Of a stretch of DNA of 64,000 nucleotides, positions 1 to 11,063 are shown piece after piece. Each line of letters opens with the position of its first letter. The first letter of the stretch is position 1. The position numbers and the translations under genes are program-made. This DNA comes from Owenia fusiformis (Eukaryota > Annelida > Polychaeta > Sabellida > Oweniidae). The stretch covers positions 30,248,166 through 30,312,165 of the forward strand of contig CAIIXF020000011.1 in NCBI GenBank assembly GCA_903813345.2, written 5' to 3'. The notes below the pieces were generated by a model. The model was not told the origin of the DNA, did no database searches, and was given only the letters and a program-made list of their open reading frames with translations.

Positions 1-2523
1 AAAGTCCTGGAAATGTCCTGTTCTGAGTTTGTGATTTCAGTACATTGAAGATTGAATGTATAGTTTTGTTGATGATATTGTCATATCCCATAGCAATATC
101 CCACACCCCTATATCCTTATCAAGAAGAGCAATAGCAAGGGTTTGGGGGTGGGGGGCTCTGAATGGACCAACATATCCAATGTAAAGAATGACCCCCTAC
201 CCCCACCATTTTGAACTTAAAAATCTCTGGCAAGTTGCCAAGAATGATTATCTCTGTTTAATTGCAGGAACAGAAATAAATCCAACGCAGAAGTAACCAT
301 TTCCTTTTTGCCATAATTTCAAGATAGGAATCAGTCATAAAATCATATCATTGCACATCATTAAAACCAAATTTAATATCCAAGCCACACTTCTTGGTTT
401 GATAATCTACACTTTATCAACATAAATTTTCATACAATATGATGGCTTGTCATAGCTCAACACATCTCCTGTAAAACCTCATCTCTTTTTTTATAAAAGA
501 TAAGTTATAATATCTTTATAAATGTATTTCAAGTTAATGTTGTAATGAAGTATTTTTAAGTATGAGAATGGCAAATCAGAATATATTAACAATTGAAATG
601 TCAAAGATGTTTTTAGGTTCTGAAAATTATTTGGCAATATTGTACACATGTGATATCTATCAGGATAAATTTTATTGCTCATCTCGAAAGTGATTAGATG
701 TGATTTGAGATTTCACTTTTGAAGTGCTTTATTTATGCTCTGTTTATGCAAGATCCCTCCCTGCCCCATGTTGTTTTATATCCTGGGCCACACTTTTACA
801 TTTCATGCCCAGATAAACTTAGATTAAGCCTAATCTTTCCAATGGTCTTGGGAGTAGAAACAGCAATGAAAGAAGGAATAACTTGTGTTATTTTATGAAG
901 CATTGACCTTTTATAATTTGACCTTTTGACCTTGAAAATTGACCTGACCTTAACTTTGTTGTCTCATTATCTCAGCTTATCATCTTTGACTCTTGTATTA
1001 CATTTTATACTGTTTTTCAATTTTGGTCAAGTGCATTTCAATAAGTAGCTTATTAAGAATATTGTTTCTGTTTTCATGTTCTTTTTTATTTATTTTTATT
1101 GATTGCTTAAGTTTCTTAAATTCAGTTTTCATTTTCATTTTATTTCTTTGTTAGATCCTAAGAATTAGGTGGTTCAATGAATAACCAAATTCAATCAGAT
1201 TCTGAAAAAGTTTAATTATTGTTGTCATGGCATTGAGGCTATTATGATGTCACAACAAAAATAGCTTAGCCACAATTTCTGCATAATTAATCATAAAAAT
1301 AAGGTAATATGTGTTCGATGATACGTCGTGGGAAGTTTAAAACATATACTTATCTCTGTATTATCTATTACATCACTAGAAGGGAAATGTCACATGGGTC
1401 ACACAGTTGTATTTTTATTGAATCTTAAGTGCTATATATTTATTTGACATGAAACTTCGTTATAAATTAGATTAGAAGACAAACATGATGTGACTGCACT
1501 GCAATCATCTAGTGCAGCCTGATGGATGGGTGGGCCTGGGGGTGGGTGGGATAATACTTGTTTAACATGAAACTCAGTTGTGAAGGAGATTAGATGAAAT
1601 GATTATGTGATGTACATGCAATACAAAAAAAGTTGTCTACTTTAATGGAAGACATACATGTTGCTCTGTTTTAGTATTTAGTGTGGTTTTAAAGGTAGAC
1701 CCAAAATCCAAAAGGGCATATAATCCGATCTCAACTAATGTGTCATGCTTTGACACTTTTGTCAATAAAAGAAACATATAATCCAGTCCCATATACTGAG
1801 TGTGGAAATAAAGTCAGATAAATCCCCCCATCAATTTCTCATGCCCCCCCCCTCTAACAGTTTTGTATCCTCCCTTCACATGTGTTTAGATTCTATTTTT
1901 TCATCCCAACTTTTGAACCAGATGAGCGTTTAGACATATACATATTGAAACCAGTGGTGGATCAGTTGGATGGGCTAATAATACTCTTGTTCAAATTATT
2001 TTCTCACAATTGAAGTAAAAGTTTGAAACATCTTCATTGTTTAGCTGTCAAGCTATATTTTAGTTGTACATGTGTGTGAGAACATGTGTTAAGTGAATCA
2101 CTATTATATTTTTTATTATCTATGGAAGCACTTATTTGTTATATAATATCATGGGCTTTCAATAGTAGAACTTCTACAATTATTTCATAATAAACAATTA
2201 ATTTATAAGATAAATTTGGGCTCACCTTTTGAGCTTAAAACCCAAAATAAAAAAGGATCCTTTAGGCCCTATTGTTCATAAAAGGCCCATTTTCACAAAA
2301 AATGATACTCGGAAAAAGGCCAACTTTTAAGGCAGATCATCCACTTTTGAATGATAATCACATATAATGTCTATTTCTTTAAAAAAAATCAAAAGATTTT
2401 AAAAATAGAAAATTGAGACTTAAAGATTATTGATTATTTAAATGTATTCTGTGCTTTGGATGAGGGGGTGATTGCACTGTCATAGTCTGACTTCAAAATC
2501 TCATGCCCCCTCCCTCCCTATAT
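1..2523. other. Non-coding, AT-rich flank
   Basis: No exon or gene can be supported here; open frames are short and interrupted on both strands. The only structured piece seen is CAGTGGTGGATCAG at 1952-1965. It resembles the terminal repeat of the GGATCCGCCAGTG elements at 13890-14060 and 24279-24475, so 1952 to about 2340, which ends in text rich in 'aaaggcc', may be a decayed copy. Confidence 0.5.
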
Positions 2524-3467
2524 CAGGCCTGTCAACTGTCCCGCAATTTGCGTATTTGTCACGCATTTGCTGAAGAATTTGAAGTCACGCCAGTTATTTT
2601 TGCGTGACAGAAAATGTCACGCAAATACGCATTTTACCTGGTAATTGTCAAGCAAAAATATTTCTGTAGAAAAATTTCTAAAAAAGACCGTCTACACAGC
2701 AAAAATATGAACGCCGGAAAAAAAACGTACGCATTTCGTTCTGACTTTTCATGCGAATTACGTATATGTCACGCATTCCGTTCGAAATTTTTCGTACCTA
2801 CCCCCCCTTTGGATCAAGGTGTTCAGATTTGGACCAAGGTTTCCACATTTTGAGGGGAGGTGTTCAACATTTCCAAGTCACTCATGTTAGGTTATCCCGT
2901 TCCCGGACTATAGTCCTGCACTGATCGCATTCATTTGCCTGTACGATTACAACTTGGGAGAATTATCTACGCCCCTTACACTTAAGATACCTACCTCAAT
3001 GCATTATAGAACTTAAGATGTAACTTCTAATATATTGGAACCGCCGATTGTCTGGGTATATCGGCAGAACGGGAACATTTTCTCTTTTTCATCGAGAGAG
3101 ATTCCATCACTTTTCAAAATGGCGGTTGGATTTAAAAGGGGAATCCCCCGTTTGGCTGTCCCGGATGTAGCCCGGAAGTACCAATATGGAGGAATTTGAC
3201 GGTTGAAATAAGTTAAATGTTACACGCAAATATTGCGATCAAAAACGAAAATGTCTTCATTCTGCCGATAAACCCAGACAATTGTGGATTCAACTACACG
3301 AAAAGAATGCTAAATTACCAAGGAATCTATTGAAGTAGGTATCTGAAGTGTAAGATCAGTAAAAAATTCTCCCATGTTGTAATCGCACAGGCAAAAGATT
3401 GAGATGTTCACAGGACCATAGTCCGGGAACGGGATAAATGTTAGGTGTTCCCAAGTTGACAGGCCTG
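2524..3467. mobile_element. hAT-like non-autonomous DNA transposon (outer element)
   Basis: The left end reads CAGGCCTGTCAACT and the right end is its reverse complement, AGTTGACAGGCCTG. The flanking 8-mers are ccctatat (2516-2523) and ctatatat (3468-3475), matching at 6 of 8 positions. CAG-type ends with an 8-bp duplication are typical of the hAT superfamily; that assignment is inference. No transposase domain is visible. The 79-codon frame at 2614-2853 lies inside the element and has no recognisable motif. The interior is interrupted by a second element at 2892-3437. Confidence 0.7.
2892..3437. mobile_element. Foldback MITE nested inside the hAT-like element
   Basis: The ends read TTATCCCGTTCCCGG and its exact reverse complement. 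They are flanked by a perfect 8-bp direct repeat, atgttagg, at 2884-2891 and 3438-3445. The arms pair imperfectly over about 200 bp each. Matching blocks include 'ttgcctgt.cgattacaac' near 2935 with its complement near 3375, and 'attgtctgggt.tatcggcag' near 3047 with its complement near 3265. The loop is about 150 bp with no coding potential. The 8-bp duplication fits hAT or P superfamilies, but the TIR sequence does not decide between them. The clean duplication shows it is the younger insertion. Confidence 0.85.
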
Positions 3468-4349
3468 CTATATATATTGGGGTAAATGTACTAGAGATAT
3501 GATGTAAGACTTCATTGTGCATTTTGTGCTGAAAAGCTGCCTTTTCCCAAGAGAAAATAACATGTTGTACACCAACACTATAAAATGCATAAGTGCATAA
3601 GTGAATTTGGTAAGTTAACATGGTTTTTCCCACTGAGTTCACACATCATACTATTGTATTCTTGTATGGTCCCATCTTTGATGGTTCATTCTCAAACTTT
3701 CTTCTTCTTTAACTGTCTTTGATAACACAAGGAACAATTGAAATGAGTTTCATTTAATTAATTTAAATGTTCAATTGTTTTTGCTTGAAAAGGAAGCTAT
3801 TATGTGACATTTAAATGTTAATGACCTTGTTGTGACAGTCAATAATTAGGCGTGAAATCCTCTTCCTTTCTCTCTTTAATTTCAGTTCCCTTTGTTTTCA
3901 ACTTCACTGTGATAATCTATGTAGCGACTTCACCATATGGACTGATTATCTTTGATAAACCATGGGCGCTTATCACTTTGTGCTGGACAGATAAAACACA
4001 TGGTTTTGTTTTGAATGGGACATTTAAACTTTGAAAGTGATAGAAAGTTTGTTATCAAAGATAAAAGGTTGTAAAACACTCTAATACAAATATCACAATT
4101 GTATAAATTATCAATAAATAAAATAGTGTGCTTTGTTTCAAGATTGCCATCTGTCTCGTTCCTTATTAGGACTTGACCATAGAGGCCAGGTCAAGTTAAC
4201 TTTTGAGAGAAAGGGGGGAGGGGTTGTTTGGGCCGCTGCCAATAAATAGTGAACCTTGGCAAGTTGCCAATTACTGTTCTTCCTAACTTTCAAGATCTTG
4301 GACCCCCCTCCCCTTATCTACTTCTACAACAGTTGTTGGAGTAGGGGGG
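3468..4349. other. Non-coding spacer
   Basis: No gene is supported. The 60-codon frame at 3852-4034 lacks motifs and splice support. The stretch around 4288-4345 (cccctccccttatctac near 4307) resembles part of the TAGTCTTG foldback family seen intact at 35915-36020, but no clean ends are visible. Confidence 0.4.
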
Positions 4350-4548
4350 CAGGCCCGTACTAGCCAGAAATTTCCAAGGGGGGGTTCATTTTTCCCAAAC
4401 ATTCTAGGCGGGGTTCACTTTGGCAAATTTGGCCAAAAATCACTCAAAAATAGTCAGAATGGTGAAAAACTGCATGATTTTGAAAGAAATTTTGGCCAGG
4501 GGGGGGGGTTCGCCCGAACCCCCCGAACCCCCCCTGGCTACGGGCCTG
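4350..4548 (+). mobile_element. CAGGCCCGTAGCCAG-family MITE, copy 1
   Basis: The element starts with CAGGCCCGTA and ends with CTGGCTACGGGCCTG, a terminal inverted repeat. The core contains the family signature 'agaatggtgaaaaactgcat' (about 4456). G and C homopolymer runs near both ends give it an unusual composition. Both overlapping open frames here (4420-4725 on + and 4440-4664 on -) are translations of this repeat, not genes. The flanks are G-rich, so no duplication can be called. Confidence 0.8.
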
Positions 4549-5754
4549 GGGGGGAGGGGGGTCCTGAAGAAGATTACCTTGTTACATGTGATAGTGATAA
4601 GATTAGGAATTTGCATTTGTTTGTTCAAGTTAAGTGTGTTTATTTGGAATTTGGTAGCTGGCAATAATTGTAATAAAGTAGCCCATTGTCTCCGGAAGAA
4701 GAAGCTGGTTAAATCGATCCATTAGATAAATCAGTTCTTTTTGGAAGCAACATACTGTATGGGTAGTAAGTCACCTCTCCCTCTTATATTCTGTAGCCGT
4801 ACTTTTAATGTAGACAAAATTTTAAAAAATTAAGGAAGGGGAGGGGAGGGGGGTGACTTACTCCCTTTGGCATACTGTAGCAATATTTTCATTTTCTATA
4901 GTTGTAACAAAGTAGTTGTGCTGACATAATGAGTATCTGAGTTTATTGCTTCATCACAATGAATTTTCCGAATTGATTGTACAATCAGGCGTTTTGCTCT
5001 TACAATCCTTGTCATGATATTTTCTAAATTTGGCTGATGCGTACACAGGTAGGTTTATCCTCTTGATTACTGCGGTTGGGGGAGACAGCTGAATGTATGG
5101 ATTATAAAACAAGACGTAGGTGACATGCTTGTAAACTTACAACAAATGACCTGTTTCCACCAGACTCACTTGAAAAAACATCTACCTAATTTAGGCCATT
5201 ATGTTATGACATCTTCCACTTAATGACTCAGCTTGATAAGAAAACAATACATTGTGTCATCCTCGTGTTTGCACTAAGAACTCTCAAGGGTTTGTATCTG
5301 TTCCTGGATGCACTGAAGCTGGAAATAATGAGATTAAAAAATATAACAAAGCGTGGCAGAAGTGTGTCATGTAAAGTTGATTGATTGTACTCAATTTGAG
5401 ATATTCATTATTATTAATTATGTATTGTTTTATTATACAATTTTGCTTTATTGCTGATGTAATGCCATTATATTCAAAAATTGGTACTTAAGATATGATA
5501 TTGAATTAATTTCTATATTTGATCGCCCTTTTGTTGAGAACATCAATTCTTTTATTTGTGTACTAATGTCATTAGACTAAAAATTGGCAATTAAGTAATA
5601 GAATTATATCTCAAGGATTGATTTGAGTTTGAGATTTTGAAAATTGAATTCAGGCAAAAATGTTGCTGCCTCGTTGTAAGAACAGGCCTGATCACATTTT
5701 CCAATGTTGCCCCTCGCCCCCCCCCCTCTTTCTAGCAAGAAATTGATTGACATA

Positions 5755-5897
5755 CATACTTGCAGCAAGGCTATATAGTATTTTATATATTTCATGCATA
5801 AATGAAGTCCCTTGAAGAAGGATGACATCCTTGGTGCAAGGGTATTTCACTTCTTTCTGAATTTGAGGAATAAATGAAGACCTTTGAATGAAGGATG
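5755..5897. mobile_element. Double-unit CATCCTT miniature element
   Basis: Two related units lie 1 bp apart: 5755-5824 (starts CATACTTGCAGCAAGG, ends AAGGATG) and 5826-5897 (starts CATCCTTGGTGCAAGGG, ends AAGGATG). The pair is flanked by a perfect 9-bp direct repeat, attgacata, at 5746-5754 and 5898-5906, so it moved as one 143-bp unit. Each unit has imperfect inverted ends, the right end reading CATCCTTC..TCAAAGG on the other strand. There is no coding capacity. The 9-bp duplication suggests mobilisation by a Mutator-like transposase (inference). Confidence 0.8.
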
Positions 5898-6775
5898 ATT
5901 GACATATTGTCCAAACTATTTCCAAGCCTAGCAGCCAGATGTTAAAAACACTTGGCAGTGTTCCAGTATGTCCACATTGCAGGTCTAGTTTATATCATTT
6001 GGAAGTGTTAATTACAGCTTATCAAGCAATTAAACAGATATCTACCCTGATTGCAACAACAACACAACATGCCTGACTGTATAACTGAATGTAATGAGTG
6101 CTGGAATGTCAACTTTTCCTAAAATGGTTTCTCTAAAGATCTTCATGATCAGGCTTCTTGCTCGTCTCCCCACCAAGGATGGCCCTGAAGCCTACAGCCT
6201 GCCGTTTGCATTTGTTTGGTTTTCCTTCCTAAAAGAGAGTTTCATTGTACCTGAAGCCCCATACTATCTCTAGTAGTAATTACTGCAGAGGAAGGTCTCT
6301 CTTTGACAGAAGTGGAATCAGACTATTGAAATAGATAATTAAGTGGTGAAAATTGTGATTTTATTCCTCCAGAATGTCTATGGTTTTGCCATACAGAGAC
6401 CTTCTTGGTTTTCTTCAAAAAAGACAAATGGTTGAGACCATGGCGTTTCAACTCAGATGCTTTCGATTGGATGACATTTTATGTTTCTTTATTTTATTAA
6501 TCAGTGTCGCATGAATGTACTGTTTCAAACAGTAATCAGTTTGATGTTTCTGGAGTCAGGGCAAGGCCAGTAGATGTAGGAGATTCAGCTAAATCAGACA
6601 TTACTACATCCAAAATCAGTAGATGAGGGATTATCGGCTCAATTCTTATAAATAAATTTGACCTTGGGTTGCATCCCTGTGGATTCACAGTCTTGATCAT
6701 CATTTGATCATCCGTCTTGATGCCCATTACTTTTTCTCAAAGTTTCATTTCATTTCTTGAAACAGTGAAAGATAG

Positions 6776-6889
6776 TAGTCTAGTTACAAGCCCTTGTGAA
6801 TCCCCCCTCCCAATACACTCCTCCTGTAGGTGTGAGAATGTTTGTAGTCTAGAAGTGGGAGGGGGTCACAGGGGCGTGTAGCTAGACTA
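6776..6889. mobile_element. TAGTCTTG-family foldback MITE, copy 1
   Basis: The left arm starts TAGTCTAGTTACAAGCCC, and the right arm reads TAGTCTAGCTACACGCCC on the other strand. Both continue into C-rich tracts. An 8-bp direct repeat, aaagatag, flanks it exactly (6768-6775 and 6890-6897). At 114 bp with almost no loop it is a hairpin MITE with no coding sequence. Confidence 0.85.
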
Positions 6890-6904
6890 AAAGATAGCTT
6901 CATC

Positions 6905-7150
6905 TACAGTTATAGTAATTAAAACACTCTTAATCTAATCAGAAGGTTATGGGTTCAATTCTCACCAAGGTAGAGTTGCTTTTTCACACCAGCCCCTGGC
7001 ATAGGATTTGATCCTGTTTCTAATCAACTGTTATAGTAAATAGGCTCTGCCCCTCAGGGTAGCTGTCCGTTAGGTATATTTTTTTCTTTATGTTTGGGAA
7101 AATTTCCCCCTCGTTGGTAGAGTTGGATGAACTGGATAAATAAAGGAAAA
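6905..7150 (+). mobile_element. tRNA-derived SINE (probable)
   Basis: GGTTCAATTC at 6952-6961 matches the polymerase III B box (GGTTCRANNCC). It follows a tRNA-like stem region (aaaacactcttaatctaatcagaagg), so the head looks like a decayed tRNA. A unique body with a 'cctggcataggatttgatcc' segment follows. The 3' end, near 7138, is an AT-rich tail (ggataaataaagg). The A box is degenerate and no flanking duplication was found, so this is a call by resemblance. Confidence 0.5.
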
Positions 7151-7521
7151 TACTTCCTGTATCTATTTAATAGCAAAGAGGATGTTGATTTTATTTTGTT
7201 ATGGTTGTTAGGGTGTGGAGTAGGGGGACAGGATGTTGACTTCAGACCTTCTAATATTGTTGTTTTTATATTGTTTTCATAGTGTATTTCCTTATTAAGG
7301 TGTCATGAGATAACATACATGTTAATAAAGGTCATCAGTAAACAAGACAGCTCATATTTTAATTACACTGATTAGGTAATAATTCACCTGGCATGATAAC
7401 TAATGACTGATAAAGATACATTTCTGTCTGACATGGGGTCATCTTGCACTTTCCTTACTGTTTACTCTTCAACTTGTCTTGACCCTCTATTCTGACTCCC
7501 AGCATATATGGTCTGCAATGA

Positions 7522-7697
7522 CAGGCTGTAGTAAGCTTTTGCCAAGGGGGTTCAGAAATTTTCAGAAAATTCCAGGTGGGCTCACATTTGACAATTTTGA
7601 CCCAGCGTCACTTGAAAAGTGCTTGGAATGGTGAAAAGCTGCATGATTTTGAAAGAATTTTTGGCCAAGCTCAAGCTCCCTTACCCCCCCCCCCCCT
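7522..7697 (+). mobile_element. CAGGCCCGTAGCCAG-family MITE, copy 2 (right end degraded)
   Basis: It starts CAGGCTGTAGTAAG and carries the family core (ggaatggtgaaaagctgcat near 7626, then gattttgaaagaatttttgg). It runs into a long C tract and lacks a clean CTGGCTACGGGCCTG end. Confidence 0.65.
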
Positions 7698-7703
7698 TAT
7701 GTC

Positions 7704-7786
7704 TAGCCCAGAGCCCTTATGTACTTTTACTCCTCGTTGCTGTATAAATATGTAGATAGATGGGGGGGGGGGTTAATACAAGACTA
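7704..7786. mobile_element. TAGTCTTG-family foldback MITE, copy 2 (diverged)
   Basis: The right end reads ...GGGGGGTTAATACAAGACTA, matching the family end as seen at 57620. The left end (TAGCCCAGAGCCC) is a poorer match and no duplication is seen. It abuts the previous element. Confidence 0.4.
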
Positions 7787-8210
7787 CTTGATGTTGGCAG
7801 GCTTATAATATAGAATCATAGAGATCATCTTTTGTATCTATTTGTCACCATGGCATTTATCCTATCACATATTAATATTATTTCCAAATAGATTCAATAC
7901 AGGATATATCCATAGTCTTAATTTACTAATCACCACATAATCTGAATTAATTCATTAAATCGAAAATTAAGAAATTATAAAATATTTGCATCTATGTTAT
8001 AGTGAAAAATAAAGTGTGAAGCTGTTGCTTATGATTAATTAGAGCTAATAATCCTTAATCTTGGAGTAGACACTATTTATTTAAGAAGGTGGTGGTCAAC
8101 AAATAAACATTGGGTGGAAATCTTGCAGATTAAGGTAACAAGTCTACTGTAACTGGATTATTGGTTATAATGATGGGATTATTGTCTGTGTGAAGAGGGT
8201 GTTGTTTGAG

Positions 8211-8937
8211 ATAAGTGTCTGTGTTGAGGTTAATCTTCATCATTGGCCTGGATGTGATGGGGAGGGGGATATGGGGAGGGGGCATAAAGATAACATGTAT
8301 GTAAGAGACCTAGCACATCATCATCTTGGATTTCCAAGGTATTGGTGATGTTTTCTAATTTTGAAAATACTAATAAGTGTCTGTGTTGTGGTTAATCTTC
8401 ATCATTGGCCTGGATGTGATGGGGAGGGGGATATGGGGAGGGGGCATAAAGATAACATGTATGTAAGAGACCTAGCACATCATCATCTTGGATTTCCAAG
8501 GTATTGGTGATGTTTTCTAATTTTGAAAATACTAATAAGTGTCTGTGTTGTGGTTAATCTTCATCATTGGCCTGGATGTGATGGGGAGGGGGATATGGGG
8601 AGGGGGCATAAAGATAACATGTATGTAAGAGACCTAGCACATCATCATCTTGGATTTCCAAGGTATTGGTGATGTTTTCTAATTTTGAAAATACTAATAA
8701 GTGTCTGTGTTGTGGTTAATCTTCATCATTGGCCTGGATGTGATGGGGAGGGGGATATAGGGAGGGGGCATAAAGATAACATGTATGTAAGAGACCTAGC
8801 ACATCATCATCTTGGATTTCCAAGGTATTGGTGATGTTTTCTAATTTTGAAAATACTAATAAGTGTCTGTGTTGTGGTTAATCGTCATCATTGGCCTGGA
8901 TGTGATGGGGAGGGGGATGTGGGGAGGGGGCATAAAG
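8211..8937. repeat. 162-bp tandem repeat, about 4.5 copies
   Basis: 'ataagtgtctgtgttg' recurs at 8211, 8373, 8535, 8697 and 8859, an exact 162-bp period. The copies differ by only a few substitutions (for example gatatggg, gatataggg and gatgtggg). The last copy stops at cataaag (8937). Near-identity means recent expansion. Each unit includes a G-rich stretch. The unit length is divisible by three, but no frame stays open across units, so it is not coding. Confidence 0.95.
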
Positions 8938-10156
8938 GATATTATGCTAAACCATGGCATCTCCTTCCTTCTCAAGTCAAGGATGTGATGATTGTTATAT
9001 TGGATGATTGGTCCCTGTTATCTCATACATCAGGGTTAAATTGGCAAAAATTGTCAAACTGAAGATGTGTAGCCCTGGCCATTTAGCGACCCACAGCCTC
9101 TCCACTCTTGAAGAAAGTAGTTGTTTGTTCATGAAGCACAAGTCTATTGTTATTTTTTTTGTTATTCACTTCCTTCCATGAATTTAAGCATAAATGAAGT
9201 CCTTTGAAGAAGGATGAATGGTGATACTATGAGCATTTTCTCCTGTGGAGAATGAGTTTGTGGGAATTGGACGAATGTTTACTTGTGAATTAAGACTGTT
9301 ATGAATGCTCTTGAGTCAGGGTGTGAATGTATGATACTCCATGATGAAGGTGATGTACAAAGCTCAACCTCATCATCCAGGCTTCAAGTGTGTGGTGTTA
9401 GGCTCAAACACTATTGCTGAGAAAAGAAGGGATTTGTTTAAAGCCTACAATCCCATCTTCGTGCACTCATCTTCCATCGCAGTTAAGACCGAGCGTGCGA
9501 TTGCCACAATCCAGCTATCTACCCAGAATATATATAATTAGTAATAGAGTTTTGAATCATTTAAAAAGGTCTAAATATTTCACAGTTTACCTCGCGACAG
9601 TGTTTATCTTTACGTTTTTGGCTCCAAACCTATGAATCCCTTGTTCCAAAAAACATGATAAGATAAAGGAGCAGTGCGTCACTACTTCATATGTCTATAC
9701 CCAGTATGTCATTTTGACTAGTTTTTAGGGTCTTCTGTAAGGCCTAGATGAATAGAGATACTTATGTTTGTCAAAATGGCCTTAAGGAGAGTGCTGTTCT
9801 GACAATGAAACTCCATGAACTGCGATTGAATATGTATTTTGGTATATAACAATAGTACATACACTTACGAAATAAATTGTTTATATTCTAATGTTATAAG
9901 TGTTGTGACACCTTTATAAGTACCTGCACACAATAAATGATATAAATGACATATTTAAGTTGATTTAAATGATTTCTTTTTGCAAATCTGTCGAACTAAT
10001 GTAGCTGTTCAAAATGGTTCTATGGGACAAGCTGCAACAATAAGGCATGATGTGTCAGTCATATTTGTTCCTCGCAAATAAATCTCAATCTTGACATGAC
10101 GTATCTGCACCATTTGTACTATTTTACAGTCTTTACCAACTTCTTTGCAAATTTGA
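8938..10156. other. Non-coding spacer with a CATCCTT-element fragment
   Basis: No gene is supported. A fragment of the CATCCTT family (taaatgaagtcctttgaaga, ending aaggatg at 9216) is recognisable near 9191-9216. The open frame at 9341-9541 gives a complex-looking 66-residue peptide but has no recognised domain, splice signals or neighbours. Confidence 0.4.
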
Positions 10157-10275
10157 GTGTTAGCTCAGTGGATATAGCATAGAGGTTATACCTAGGGAGG
10201 GGTTGTATATTAGGTTTATCAATAGGGAAGATATCATATCATCCTGAAGGATAAACCCAATATACAATCCCGACA
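10157..10275 (+). repeat. tRNA-like head followed by a long hairpin
   Basis: TAGCTCAGTGG at 10161-10171 matches a tRNA A box (TRGCNNAGYNGG). Downstream are 21-22 bp arms: GGGTTGTATATTAGGTTTAT from 10200, and its near-complement GATAAACCCAATATACAATC from 10250. They differ at about two positions and enclose a loop of about 29 bp. No B box is obvious, so this may be a SINE head joined to a foldback element. Its function is unknown. Confidence 0.5.
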
Positions 10276-10587
10276 GGGGGATGACCTTTTCATACCATAA
10301 TAAAAATTCTAATGAAGACTTGATAAAAGATTTGTAATCGTCCAATTTATTGTTGTTGTTGAATTTCTATTTTCTTTTTTTTCAATTATGAATTGACAGA
10401 CAGACATTACACTGGATGAAATAACAAGAGATGAAATACAATAAAAGTTCAAAAAATCACTGGTGGGAAGTGATAAGTTTTGAGATTTGACCTTCAATGA
10501 CCTTAAGGTAAAAAAAGGTCTGTTTTCAACTTGCTTCAAATTGATAATTTTTTTCCAAAATCATTTACAAGTTCTCAGGAAGACACA

Positions 10588-10765
10588 CCATTGGTCTGAA
10601 TCCCATTTGTTTGAATCACAATGGTTCTGACTTATGTAATCATGTTATGATACTATTATGTCAATAAAAGTTATAAAAAATGGTCCAAATCCCATTTGTC
10701 CGCATCCCAATCATTCAAATCCTAATCGTCTGAATCCCATTGGTCCGAATCCCATTCTACCCATC
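10588..10765. repeat. Degenerate 14-16 bp minisatellite, interrupted
   Basis: Variants of 'tccgaatcccattggt' repeat through the segment. The array is split at 10626-10679 by an unrelated 54-bp insertion, after which the same unit resumes. Confidence 0.75.
10626..10679 (+). mobile_element. 54-bp retrotransposon 3'-tail insertion
   Basis: It starts tctgacttatgtaatcatgt and ends in an A-rich tail (caataaaagttataaaaa). It interrupts the minisatellite with a 5-bp direct repeat, atggt, at 10621-10625 and 10680-10684. An almost identical segment sits at 21566-21626. Shared 3' ends, an A-rich tail and insertion into a defined array suggest extreme 5' truncation of a LINE or a SINE remnant (inference). 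Confidence 0.65.
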
Positions 10766-11063
10766 GCACCCCCTGGCTATACCCATGTATATACTAAACA
10801 TGTATATAAAATGTTGTATTGCGTCAAAACATGACACATACATCTATTGTCTTTTATATGACATCTAAAGAGTCAATAAAAAAAAAAAAAAAAGATATAT
10901 GGTTAATTTTTCACTGTTTTGCATTTTACAAAATGACCACTGGAATTTATTACAGTTGCACTTACAAATTGTTGCGTATGGCCTTTGGAGGATGTGTCAA
11001 CATCCCATTGTGTTGTGAATTACCAAATATGCTCACAATTTAGACACTTAACAGCTCCCTAGC

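Noticed and set aside
4420-4725. 101-codon + strand frame
   Set aside because: It is a translation through copy 1 of the G-rich MITE family; similar peptides appear at the other copies.
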